In this document: piece after piece, positions 9,123 to 16,687 of the stretch
Numbering within the stretch: position 1 is the first letter of the stretch
How the letters are laid out: every line of letters begins with the position of its first letter
From: DASRFA01 sp035651755
GTDB lineage: Bacteria; Desulfobacterota; Binatia; UBA12015
Reading direction: 5' to 3'
Length of the DNA stretch: 64,000 nucleotides
Assembly: GCA_035651755.1 (NCBI GenBank)
Contig: DASRFA010000013.1
Coordinates: 248,001 to 312,000 of the forward strand
Program-made: the position numbers and the translations under genes
The notes under the pieces: model-generated
Seen by the model: only the letters and a program-made list of their open reading frames with translations
Database searches by the model: none
Told to the model about the DNA's origin: nothing

Positions 9123-11636
9123 TCAGCCGGCGTCGAGGGCGCCCCGGATCGCGCAGAGCGCGAGCTCGACCTCGTCGCGCGCGATCGTGAGCGGCGGCGC
9201 GAGCCGGACCACGCGCTCCTGGTGGAGCGTCCACCCGACGAGGACGCCGCGCTCGAAGCAGCGGGCGACGAAGCGCTCGGTCGCGGCGGCCGACTCGAAC
9301 TCGAGCCCGATCAGGAGGCCGAGACCGCGCACGTCGGCCAGGCCGCCGCGACCGCGCAGCTCCGCGAGCGCCCGCCGCAGCTCGTCGCCGACCTGCAGCG
9401 CGCGCTCGGGCAGGCGCTCCTCCGCCGCGAACGAGAGCGCCGCGAGCGCCGCCGCGCACGCGACCGGGTTCCCGCCGAAGGTCGTCACGTGGCCGAGCGG
9501 CGGGTCCTCCGCGAGCACGCGCATGCGCTCGGGCGACGCGACGAAAGCTCCGAGGGGCAAGCCGCCGCCGAGCGCCTTCGCGAGGACCAGCACGTCGGGC
9601 GTCGCGCCCGGCCAGTGCTCGAACGCGAACCAGCGCCCGGTGCGACCGAGCCCGGTCACGACCTCGTCCAGCACGAGGAGCGCGCCCGCCTCGCGGCAGC
9701 GCTCCGCGACGAGCGGCAGGAAATCGCGATCGGGCACGCGCACGCCCGCTTCCGCCTGCACCGGCTCCGCGACCACGGCCGCGACGCTCTCGTCGATGCG
9801 CGCGAGCGCCGCGCGCGAGCTCCACGGGATCTGCTCGACCTCCGGCAGGAGCGGGCGGAACGGGTCCTGGTAGAGCGGGTTCCCCCCGAGCGCGAGCGCG
9901 CCGGTCGTGTCGCCGTGGAACGCGCCTTCGAAGGAGAGGATGCGGGCGCGCCCCGTCGCCTTCCGCGCGAGCTTGACGGCGCCCTCGATCGCCTCCGCGC
10001 CGCTGTTGACGAAGTACGCGACCGAGAGCGACGGCGGCAGGAGCGATGCCAGGCGCCGCGCGAGCTCGACCTGCGGCTCGAGGACGTCCTCGCCGTAGAC
10101 CATCACGTGCGTGTAGCGCGCGGCCTGCTCCGCGACGGCGCGCGCGACCGCCGGGTGCGCGTGGCCGATCGACGCGACCCCGATCCCGGAGAGGAGATCG
10201 AGCCAGGCGCGCCCGTCGGCGTCGTGGACGAAGGAGCCGTGCGCCGATGCGACGGCGAGGCCGCGCGGCGCCGGCGACGTCTGCGCGACGTGCGCCTCGA
10301 AGCCGCGCCGGAGCGACGCGGGAGGCGTCGAATCGGGGCGCTCGACGGCGGACCAGCGCAGGAGGTCCGCGAAGGGAGGGCGGCCGCCGGCATGCCAGTC
10401 GGCGGGTGGATCCTGCATCTCGCCGACCGCACAGACGCGCGCCGCTCCCGCGTCGGCGCACGCCGCCGCGAGCTCCGTCCACGCGGACGGCGGAGCGGCG
10501 AGCCCGACGCACTCGAGCGCGTCGCGGAGCGGCGCGAGCGCCGCGCGGAGGCCTTCCGGGCCGGAGTACGGGTGGATGCGGACGAAGCGATCGAGCGGCG
10601 TGGTTGCGATCGCCGGCGACGACTCGGCGACGACCGCCCACGGGAGCGCGCCGCCGCCGGCGAGCGCGCGCGCTCGGCCGGCGAGGACGGCGGCCTCGGC
10701 TTCGTCGACGGCGCGCCTGAAGGCGCTCGCCTCGGTGATGGTCAGGCGCCGGCGCGGCCACTCGTCCTCGAGCGCGGCGAGCGCGTCGCCGAGCTCGCGT
10801 GCCAGGGCGCTCGCGTCGACCGACTCGTCGACGAGAACCGCCTGCGGCGACAGGCAGCCGCGCTGGTCGAGGAACGCGACGTCGCGCGCGAGCCGGCGCG
10901 CGACGTCGCGCGTGGCATCGCCGGGCCCGCATCCGGCCACCACCGCGACGCTGGCGCGCGGGCCGTGCGCGACCGCGCGGTCGCCGGCGCGCTCGCGCAC
11001 GGCGGCGACCGCGGCCGACGAGCCGTACACGACGACGCGATCCGCGGCGGCGAAGAGCGGTCGCTCGATCGCGCCGTCGCCCCCGCGCCACACGACGGCG
11101 GCGCAGGCCGCGCCGAGCTCGGGGTCGGCCTCCGCGATCGCGGCGGCGAGGAGCGGGGCGAAGGTCGCTTCGCGGCGCGCCGACTTGAGGACGACCGCCG
11201 CACCGAACGCGAGCGCCGCGTACGCCGGCGCGACGGCGAGCGCCGGCGTGTTCTGCGCGAGCACGACCGCGACCAGCCGCGGCGGGACGGCGATCGCGGC
11301 GGGGCCCGCGGCGGCCGACCGCGGCGCCGCCAGAACCGCCGCTTCGCGCGACGCGAGGGCGGCCCGGACGGGCGCGAACGCGCGGCGAAGCCCCGTGCCC
11401 CGCCACGCCGCGAACGTGCGCTCGAGCGCGACCTCGAGCATCGCCGGCGCATGGCCGGTCGTGCGCGCGAGCGCGGCCGCCGCGTCGGCGACGCGGCCGC
11501 GGTCGCCGAGCCATGCCGCGGACACGCGGTCGAGCGCCGCGAGGCGCTCGTCGATCGTCCGGGGCGCGATCGCCGCCTGAGCGGCGGCGAGGCGCGCGAG
11601 GAGGGCAGGGACGTCGTCTGCGCGGAGCTCGCTCAC
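9123..11636 (-). CDS. Fusion: LuxC-like acyl reductase plus class-III aminotransferase
   Basis: An 837-residue two-domain protein. Residues about 1-400 resemble LuxC acyl-CoA/acyl-protein reductases: a Rossmann-like VVVYGSSAAVAAVRE and the active-site segment DQRGCLSPQAVLVDE with Cys about 261. Residues about 440-837 form a complete fold-type I, class-III aminotransferase: FVNSGAEAIEGAVKLARK, DEVVTGLGRTGRWFAFE, and the PLP-binding Lys (about K687) in LAKALGGGLPLGAF. GTG 11636 overlaps the upstream LuxE-like stop as GTGA, so the two are coupled. Expected chemistry is acyl thioester to aldehyde (NADPH) to primary amine (PLP). From memory, PigE of prodigiosin synthesis also joins a reductase to an aminotransferase and is of similar size. 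The natural substrate is unknown. Confidence 0.85.
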   Translation of the reverse strand: MSELRADDVPALLARLAAAQAAIAPRTIDERLAALDRVSAAWLGDRGRVADAAAALARTTGHAPAMLEVALERTFAAWRGTGLRRAFAPVRAALASREAAVLAAPRSAAAGPAAIAVPPRLVAVVLAQNTPALAVAPAYAALAFGAAVVLKSARREATFAPLLAAAIAEADPELGAACAAVVWRGGDGAIERPLFAAADRVVVYGSSAAVAAVRERAGDRAVAHGPRASVAVVAGCGPGDATRDVARRLARDVAFLDQRGCLSPQAVLVDESVDASALARELGDALAALEDEWPRRRLTITEASAFRRAVDEAEAAVLAGRARALAGGGALPWAVVAESSPAIATTPLDRFVRIHPYSGPEGLRAALAPLRDALECVGLAAPPSAWTELAAACADAGAARVCAVGEMQDPPADWHAGGRPPFADLLRWSAVERPDSTPPASLRRGFEAHVAQTSPAPRGLAVASAHGSFVHDADGRAWLDLLSGIGVASIGHAHPAVARAVAEQAARYTHVMVYGEDVLEPQVELARRLASLLPPSLSVAYFVNSGAEAIEGAVKLARKATGRARILSFEGAFHGDTTGALALGGNPLYQDPFRPLLPEVEQIPWSSRAALARIDESVAAVVAEPVQAEAGVRVPDRDFLPLVAERCREAGALLVLDEVVTGLGRTGRWFAFEHWPGATPDVLVLAKALGGGLPLGAFVASPERMRVLAEDPPLGHVTTFGGNPVACAAALAALSFAAEERLPERALQVGDELRRALAELRGRGGLADVRGLGLLIGLEFESAAATERFVARCFERGVLVGWTLHQERVVRLAPPLTIARDEVELALCAIRGALDAG

Positions 11637-12766
11637 GCCTGCGCTGCGAGGATCTCGGACAGCGCGAGCGCGCAGCCGCGCGCCTCCGCTCCGGGCGCGC
11701 GTCCGAGGAGCCGGAAGCGGCGCCCCTCCACGACGCCGAGGTCTTCGGTCTGGACCGCCAGCACCGAGCCCGCATTCGCGAGGTCGACGTGGCACAGGAT
11801 CCCGGTCTCGCCGTCGGGAAGCGGGGCGAGCGTCGCGGGATCGACGGCGCGCGTGCGGGTCCAGGGCGGGCCGAGCTTCCTGCGCTTCGCGTTCGAGCCG
11901 GCGAAGCGCGCGACCAGGACGTCGTCGTAGAACTGCGAGCAGAGCTCGGTCATGCCGTACTCGTTCACGCAGTAGTAGCCGGGGACGCCGAACGTCTGCC
12001 ATGCGGCCGCGAGGAAGCCCGCGTCCGAGAGCGCGCGGCCGCCCTTCGCGCCGCCCGTGTCCACGATCCGGCTGTCCGCGGGGAGGCTCAGGCTCCGGCC
12101 GCGCTCGCGGCAGTGCTCGACGAGCGTGGTCAGAAGCACGCGAAGGCCGAGAACGCAGACGGGACGGCCGTCGGAGCCCGCCGCCTCGATGCGATCCGCG
12201 GCGCTCGCCGGATCGAAGCCGCGCTCGTCGACGAGGTACCGTCCCTCGCCGTCGCACACGTCGGTGCGGATCCAGTCGGCCATCTGCACGAGCGACGACG
12301 CGGGAAGGAGATCGGGACCCGCCAGCACCCCCACCATGCGCGGCACCGCGCCGTCGGGCAGCACCATGCGCCGGAAGTGCGCGATCGCGGACGCGCGGTA
12401 GAGCGCGAGGCGGGGCACGGGGTGTCGCCCGCGCCGCTCGTGCCCGCGCGTCGTCCCGCTCGTCAGGAAGACGCGCTCGGGCGGGGCGCACGCGAGGTCG
12501 AGCTCCTTGAATGCCGCCGCCGGGACGGCGGGGACGTCGCGCCAGCCGCGAACCTCCTCGGCGCGGACGCCGCGCCGCTCGCAGAACGCGCGATAGGCCC
12601 GGTTCTCGCGCAGCTGCAGCTCGAAGACCTCGCGGACGAGCGCGTCGAAGGCAGCGTCGTCGTCCCGGTCTTCGCGCGGCGACGGACCGGCCGCGCCCGT
12701 ACCGTCGCCCGCGGCGAGAGCGATGAAGCGGAGGACGTCCGCGACGACTTCGTCGAGCGACGGCAT
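11633..12766 (-). CDS. LuxE-like acyl-protein synthetase (acyl-activating)
   Basis: In luminous bacteria LuxE uses ATP to activate a fatty acid, carries it on a Cys and passes it to LuxC. This 377-residue protein has the nucleotide-binding FLTSGTTRGH motif, the YYCVNEYGMTELCSQFY segment typical of the family, and a Cys 13 residues from the end (LGRAPGAEARGC, about C365). That position agrees with the acylated Cys364 of Photobacterium LuxE as I recall it. Start ATG 12766 was chosen because upstream in-frame sequence is Arg-rich shadow. It is first of a two-gene operon with the reductase-aminotransferase. No luxA, luxB or luxD is present nearby, so light emission is not implied. Confidence 0.85.
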   Translation of the reverse strand: MPSLDEVVADVLRFIALAAGDGTGAAGPSPREDRDDDAAFDALVREVFELQLRENRAYRAFCERRGVRAEEVRGWRDVPAVPAAAFKELDLACAPPERVFLTSGTTRGHERRGRHPVPRLALYRASAIAHFRRMVLPDGAVPRMVGVLAGPDLLPASSLVQMADWIRTDVCDGEGRYLVDERGFDPASAADRIEAAGSDGRPVCVLGLRVLLTTLVEHCRERGRSLSLPADSRIVDTGGAKGGRALSDAGFLAAAWQTFGVPGYYCVNEYGMTELCSQFYDDVLVARFAGSNAKRRKLGPPWTRTRAVDPATLAPLPDGETGILCHVDLANAGSVLAVQTEDLGVVEGRRFRLLGRAPGAEARGCALALSEILAAQA

Positions 12767-12844
12767 CGCGCGGAGTCTACTCGCCGCCCGCCGCCGCCGC
12801 ACCCACGCTTGCCTCCCCGGGACGCGCTGCGTAACGTCCCTTCG

Positions 12845-13198
12845 ATGGCGGACAAGGAGGAGCTCTACGACTCGGGGCTCGATCTCGCCTTCGAGGGCGA
12901 CTTCCGCGGCGCGATCGAGAAGTACCGGAGCGCGCTCGCGCTCGACCCGTCGTACGTCGACGCCGTCCACGCGCTCGCCATGGCGCACAAGGAGCTCGGT
13001 CAGCTCGACGAGGCCATCGAGGTCGCGAAGCGCCTCTGCGAGCTCGCGCCCGACGACATCCTCGCGCACACGAGCCTGTCGCAGTTCTACCAGATGAAGG
13101 GGATGATCCCCGAGGCCGAGGCCGCCTCGGCGCGGGCGAAGGTCCTCGATTGGAAGCGGCAGCTCGGCGAGCAGAAGAAGGACGGCGACGGGGCGTGA
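12845..13198 (+). CDS. Small TPR-repeat protein
   Basis: A 117-residue protein with at least two or three tetratricopeptide repeats (AFEGDFRGAIEKYRSALALDPSY, DAVHALAMAHKELGQLDEAIEVAKR and a third degenerate repeat), then a charged C-terminus. No signal peptide or membrane segment, so probably cytoplasmic and protein-binding. It is divergent from the LuxE-like gene, 78 bases apart, so the two share an upstream region. The next gene begins 4 bases after its stop, suggesting they are co-expressed. Partner unknown. Confidence 0.85.
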   Translation: MADKEELYDSGLDLAFEGDFRGAIEKYRSALALDPSYVDAVHALAMAHKELGQLDEAIEVAKRLCELAPDDILAHTSLSQFYQMKGMIPEAEAASARAKVLDWKRQLGEQKKDGDGA

Positions 13199-13202
13199 GC
13201 CG

Positions 13203-13472
13203 GTGGTCGAGCGCAGCGACGAGTTCATCATCGGCCGGCTGATCGAGCGCATCCGGCTCCTGATCGCGACGTCCGACGAAATCCCGATCGACGTCAAGCT
13301 TCAGACGCAGCCGATGCTGAAGGACTTCCAGCACGCGCTCGCCGTCCCCGCCGGCGAGCAGGACCAGGAGCGGATCCAGGGGCAGTACGGCTTCCTCTGC
13401 CGCGAGCTCGACGCCTACCCCGACCTCGAAGCGCTCCTCTCCGCGCTCCGGAACTTCATCCCGTACCTGTGA
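13203..13472 (+). CDS. Small hypothetical protein
   Basis: An 89-residue, acidic, probably all-helical protein beginning at GTG 13203. I do not recognise the family. It has no signal peptide, Cys or membrane segment. It lies 4 bases after the TPR gene, so translation is probably coupled. Non-repetitive composition with ordinary hydrophobic spacing (FIIGRLIERIRLLIATSDE) supports a real gene rather than a high-GC shadow. Confidence 0.7.
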   Translation: MVERSDEFIIGRLIERIRLLIATSDEIPIDVKLQTQPMLKDFQHALAVPAGEQDQERIQGQYGFLCRELDAYPDLEALLSALRNFIPYL

Positions 13473-13506
13473 TCGGCGCACGCGCGCCCGCGGAGCGCGC
13501 CGGCAT

Positions 13507-13833
13507 TCAAGGGGTCGCGGCCCCCGCAGCCGCAGCGGCGCCGCCACCGCCGGCCTTGAGCGCATTCATCTCCTTCTCCATCGTCTGCTGCCGCCCGCGC
13601 GTCACCTCGAGCACCTTGCTGCAGCTCTCGCGCTCGTTCTTGATGCGGTTGATCTCCTGGTCCATGGCCACGACGCGCTCTCGCAGAGCGGGAGCGCCGG
13701 AGTCGCCCGATCCCCAGAGCTGCCATCCGAGGAAGAGGCCAGCCGCGAACAGGATCGCGAGCACGACGGCGGCCTGGGTGTACCACCAGACGGCTTCTTT
13801 CACCTGGGTTGCGGCCGACTTGTCCTGGTCCAT
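13507..13833 (-). CDS. Single-pass membrane protein with coiled coil, hypothetical
   Basis: A 108-residue protein: short cytoplasmic N-terminus (MDQDKSAATQVKEAVWWY), one membrane helix (about residues 20-40, AAVVLAILFAAGLFLGWQLW), a heptad-like helical segment (LRERVVAMDQEINRIKNERE) with one Cys, and an Ala/Gly-rich tail. ATG 13833 has a strong GGAGGG Shine-Dalgarno. Convergent with the preceding + gene. The topology resembles small coiled-coil anchors such as YhcB-like proteins, but I cannot assign a family. Confidence 0.75.
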   Translation of the reverse strand: MDQDKSAATQVKEAVWWYTQAAVVLAILFAAGLFLGWQLWGSGDSGAPALRERVVAMDQEINRIKNERESCSKVLEVTRGRQQTMEKEMNALKAGGGGAAAAAGAATP

Positions 13834-13975
13834 GTACCACCCTCCTTCCGCCGGCGGGCGCAGCGCGCGGAGCGCGTTCCGAATCGACGGCCGATCGCCT
13901 GCTGTACGCGATTTTTCCCGCGATTGATAGAGGCGCGCGCGGCCGTCGGCGGAAGGAGGCGCCGCCCGGCTCACG

Positions 13976-14578
13976 TCATTCCGGGGCGTTGTCGCTCGGC
14001 ACGAGGTAGCGGCTCACGAGCGCGGACGCTTCGCGCAGCGCGCGATCGCGCCCGCGGTACACCCGCTCGAAGACCCATTCGCCGCCGATCCAGGCGTCGA
14101 ACGACGAGTCGTTCGCGAGCGTGATCTCGACGATGCGCTCGCCGACCGGCGCTCCGGTGACCACCGCGCGCAGCGACGTCCCCGAGTCGACGATCACGCC
14201 GCGCGCGCCGCGCGGCAGCCGCACCGAGTGCTTGACTCGAGCGACGAGCTCGTCGCGCGAGCGGCCTTCGGTGACCGACAGATAGACCCAGCCGTTCTCC
14301 GGCGGGTTCGCCTCGCGGATCCAGCCGAGGTTCGACTGGGTGAGCCGGGCGCGCGCGCGATCCTGGTCGAAGTCGCGGCCCGCGCGAAAGAGGCGCTCGC
14401 CTGCGAGGCGGGTCGGGCGATTTCCCCCGTCGCCGGCGGGAGCGGCGGGCGAGGGACGCTTCGCCGTGCCGCTGTCGACCCACCAGCGGTTCTCGACCGC
14501 CGGTCGCGGCGGCGCTTCCGCGCCGCCTTCCGGCGCGGCGTCCGCCGCGCGATCGCCGGGATGGCGGCGCTCAGCCAC
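13976..14578 (-). CDS. Hypothetical protein, downstream partner of HExxH protein
   Basis: A 200-residue soluble protein with a Pro/Ala-rich N-terminal 60 residues and a C-terminal domain predicted to be mixed alpha/beta (NGWVYLSVTEGRSRDELV ... GVIVDSGTSLRAVVTGAPV ... EITLANDSSFDAWIGGEWVF). I do not recognise the family. Start GTG 14578 overlaps the last 8 bases of the HExxH gene, so the two are translated together and may act together. No signal peptide is obvious. Confidence 0.65.
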   Translation of the reverse strand: MAERRHPGDRAADAAPEGGAEAPPRPAVENRWWVDSGTAKRPSPAAPAGDGGNRPTRLAGERLFRAGRDFDQDRARARLTQSNLGWIREANPPENGWVYLSVTEGRSRDELVARVKHSVRLPRGARGVIVDSGTSLRAVVTGAPVGERIVEITLANDSSFDAWIGGEWVFERVYRGRDRALREASALVSRYLVPSDNAPE

Positions 14579-15101
14579 GCGTCGACGGCCGCGAGCGCGG
14601 GCCGGCGGCGGAGCGGCGCCGCTTCCGGATGGGACGACGGCGCGCGCGCAGCGCGGTCGATCCGAAGCGGTCGCTCGTCTCCTCGACCGGCTCGAACATC
14701 CATCGGCCGCGTGCGCGCTCGGCGGCGAGGCCGCGGACCATGCTCATCGCGAAGACGTCTGCTTTGCGCTCGGCGTCGGTCCAGAGGATGTAGTGACCCA
14801 TCTCGTGGTAGATCATGTTCACCCACTGGCGCTCGGAGTTGTACTTGCGGCCGCGCTTCCAGTTCTCGGGGTGAACGAGGTGGATCTCGCCGTTCTCGTA
14901 CGTGCGTCCCGCCGTCTTTCCCCAGTCGAGGTACTCGAACCAGGTGATGCGCGGGGTCGGGAGGCGGTAGTAGCGCGCGATCCGGGCGAGCGCGCTCTTG
15001 AAGTCGGAGATGCGGTGCTCATGGAAGAAGCCCGCCAGCAGGCGATCGATCTCGCGCCTTTCGCGCATCGGGGGAAGGAGCATCCGCATGGCCGTCATCA
15101 C
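14571..15101 (-). CDS. Putative zinc metalloprotease-like protein (HExxH)
   Basis: A 176-residue protein with an HEMGH zinc motif (WVNMIYHEMGHYILW) followed by ERKADVFAMSM, the arrangement seen in gluzincin-type and ImmA/IrrE-like peptidases where a downstream acidic residue is the third metal ligand. The C-terminal 30 residues are Arg-rich and low-complexity. No signal peptide, so cytoplasmic. Starts possible at GTG 15101, ATG 15098 or ATG 15089; the last has the best-spaced GAGGTGA Shine-Dalgarno. Proteolytic activity is inferred from the motif only. Confidence 0.7.
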   Translation of the reverse strand: MMTAMRMLLPPMRERREIDRLLAGFFHEHRISDFKSALARIARYYRLPTPRITWFEYLDWGKTAGRTYENGEIHLVHPENWKRGRKYNSERQWVNMIYHEMGHYILWTDAERKADVFAMSMVRGLAAERARGRWMFEPVEETSDRFGSTALRARRRPIRKRRRSAAGPRSRPSTRG

Positions 15102-15124
15102 CTCGCCGAGCCGGGGATGCGGGG

Positions 15125-15153
15125 ACGTTAAAGACGCCCCTGGTGGAAGTCAA
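15125..15153 (-). promoter_or_regulatory. Candidate sigma70-type promoter for the HExxH gene
   Basis: On the minus strand TTGACT (15153-15148), a 17-base spacer and TAACGT (15130-15125) lie 24 bases ahead of the gene's first possible start. The -35 is 5 of 6; the -10 is weak. The surrounding stretch is clearly less GC-rich than its flanks. Confidence 0.45.
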
Positions 15154-15216
15154 TTCAGGGCCTTCCGAAGGCGTTTTCTTTGAAAAATCGATAACTTGGG
15201 AGCGTCGCCGCCCGCT

Positions 15217-16668
15217 CTAGGAGGCGTTCGCCTCGGGCTCCGCGGGGGGCGTCGCCGAAGCTGCGGCCGGAGCGCCGCGCACGACGCGTGCGATGATCCA
15301 CGGCCCGAATTCGGCGATCATCCGGAGGCGCGGCGGGCGGCCGGGCCGGCTCCCGCTCGTGGCCTCGCGCGTCCCGCGCTGCGACTCGCGCATGATCTCG
15401 CGCGTGACGATGACGTAGTCGGCGCCGGCGAGGCCGCCGGCGTCGTCGAGGGAATCGACCGGCCTACGGCCGTAGTACGCGAGCCGTTTCTGGACTGCGG
15501 GCGAGGCCGCCACGCGCCGCTCGAGCGGCACGGTTCGCCACACGAACCGGCCGGTCTCGCGCACCGCCCAGCCGTCGAGCGCGCGCTCCTCGCTCGCAGC
15601 CCGCGGCAGGCGCAGCGTCGCGGCCGCCAAGGCAGCGCACAAGGCGACCGCGGCGATCGACGTCGTCCGGCGCGAGCGCTCCATGCCCCACACGGCGAGC
15701 ATCGCGGCCGCGTAGAGCACCGCGACGTATGCGGGCAGCGGAGAGCCGCCGAGCGCGAAGCTGGCCGCCGCGACAAGGACCCAGACGACGATGAAGCGCA
15801 GCGACTCGTTCGTCGTCCAGCCGCTCGGCAGCGACGCGGCTCCGAGAGCCGCGACCGGGAGGAGCGGCAAGGTGCTCCAGAAGATCTCGACGTCGGTCGC
15901 GCGCGTCCGCGCGAGCTGCGGAGCGGCGAGCTGCGCGGGCAGCGACGCCGCCGGGCTCGCCCAGCGACCGAGCCAGAGCTCCGCCGCGACCGTGACGAGC
16001 GCGACGCTCGCGAGGGCGCTCGCGACGACGATCGCGAAGCTCCGCGCCGTGAGGCCGTGATTCATCCGGAGCCAGAGCACCGCGAAGACCGGCAGCCAGA
16101 GGCCGTCGCGGCCGCCGATCGCGATCGCGATCCCGCTCGCCACTCCCGCGACGATCGCCGAAGCGCGCGCCTCCGACATGTCGCGGATCGCGGCGAGCGC
16201 GGTCAGCATCGCGGCGAGATAGATCGGCTCGCCGCCGAGCTCGGCTCCGAGGAGGCGGCGGCCCGGTGGCAGCGCGAGGATCAGCGCGGCGGCGAGGATG
16301 CCGATGCGCGTCGCGAAGAGACGCTCGCCGAGCACGACCGCAACTCCGAGCGCGATCGCGCCCGAAACGAGACCGGGCAGCCGGAGGTGGAACTCGCCGC
16401 TGCTCAGAAGCCGCGGCGCCGCGCTCACCGCCGCGACCGTCGCCGGGGTCCACGTCCCGGTCCGCTCCTCGACATCCATCTGCGCGAGGTGGCCGCGCGA
16501 CGGCTGGGCGGCGATGGCGAGCGCGGCCTCGCGCTCGGCGAGCGGCGCGCGGACGCCGTCGCCGCGCGCGAGCAACACGAGGCCGAGGATCGGCAGCACG
16601 AGGGTCGGCCAGGTGAACCGGAACCGCACGCGGCGGTGGCTCCGGACCGGCCGGAGGCGGCGTTTCAT
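15217..16668 (-). CDS. ArnT/PMT-like membrane glycosyltransferase, GT39/GT83-type
   Basis: A 483-residue polytopic inner-membrane protein with about 9-11 hydrophobic helices. The N-terminal layout (first helix TWPTLVLPILGLVLLARGD, then an acidic loop with LAEREAALAI and WTPATVAAVSAAPRLLSS) matches lipid-linked sugar transferases of the ArnT/PMT type, in which a periplasmic acidic loop is catalytic; the C-terminal 120 residues are soluble. The canonical Asp-Glu/Asp pair is not clear here (E at REAA), so sugar donor and acceptor are unknown. It runs in the same direction as, and 19 bases downstream of, the acyl-CoA synthetase. Confidence 0.65.
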   Translation of the reverse strand: MKRRLRPVRSHRRVRFRFTWPTLVLPILGLVLLARGDGVRAPLAEREAALAIAAQPSRGHLAQMDVEERTGTWTPATVAAVSAAPRLLSSGEFHLRLPGLVSGAIALGVAVVLGERLFATRIGILAAALILALPPGRRLLGAELGGEPIYLAAMLTALAAIRDMSEARASAIVAGVASGIAIAIGGRDGLWLPVFAVLWLRMNHGLTARSFAIVVASALASVALVTVAAELWLGRWASPAASLPAQLAAPQLARTRATDVEIFWSTLPLLPVAALGAASLPSGWTTNESLRFIVVWVLVAAASFALGGSPLPAYVAVLYAAAMLAVWGMERSRRTTSIAAVALCAALAAATLRLPRAASEERALDGWAVRETGRFVWRTVPLERRVAASPAVQKRLAYYGRRPVDSLDDAGGLAGADYVIVTREIMRESQRGTREATSGSRPGRPPRLRMIAEFGPWIIARVVRGAPAAASATPPAEPEANAS

Positions 16669-16687
16669 CGAGCGGCGTCCGGCCGGG

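Noticed and set aside
9123..12766. Bioluminescence operon
   Set aside because: LuxE and LuxC relatives are present but there is no luciferase luxA/luxB, luxD or flavin reductase nearby, and LuxC is fused to an aminotransferase.
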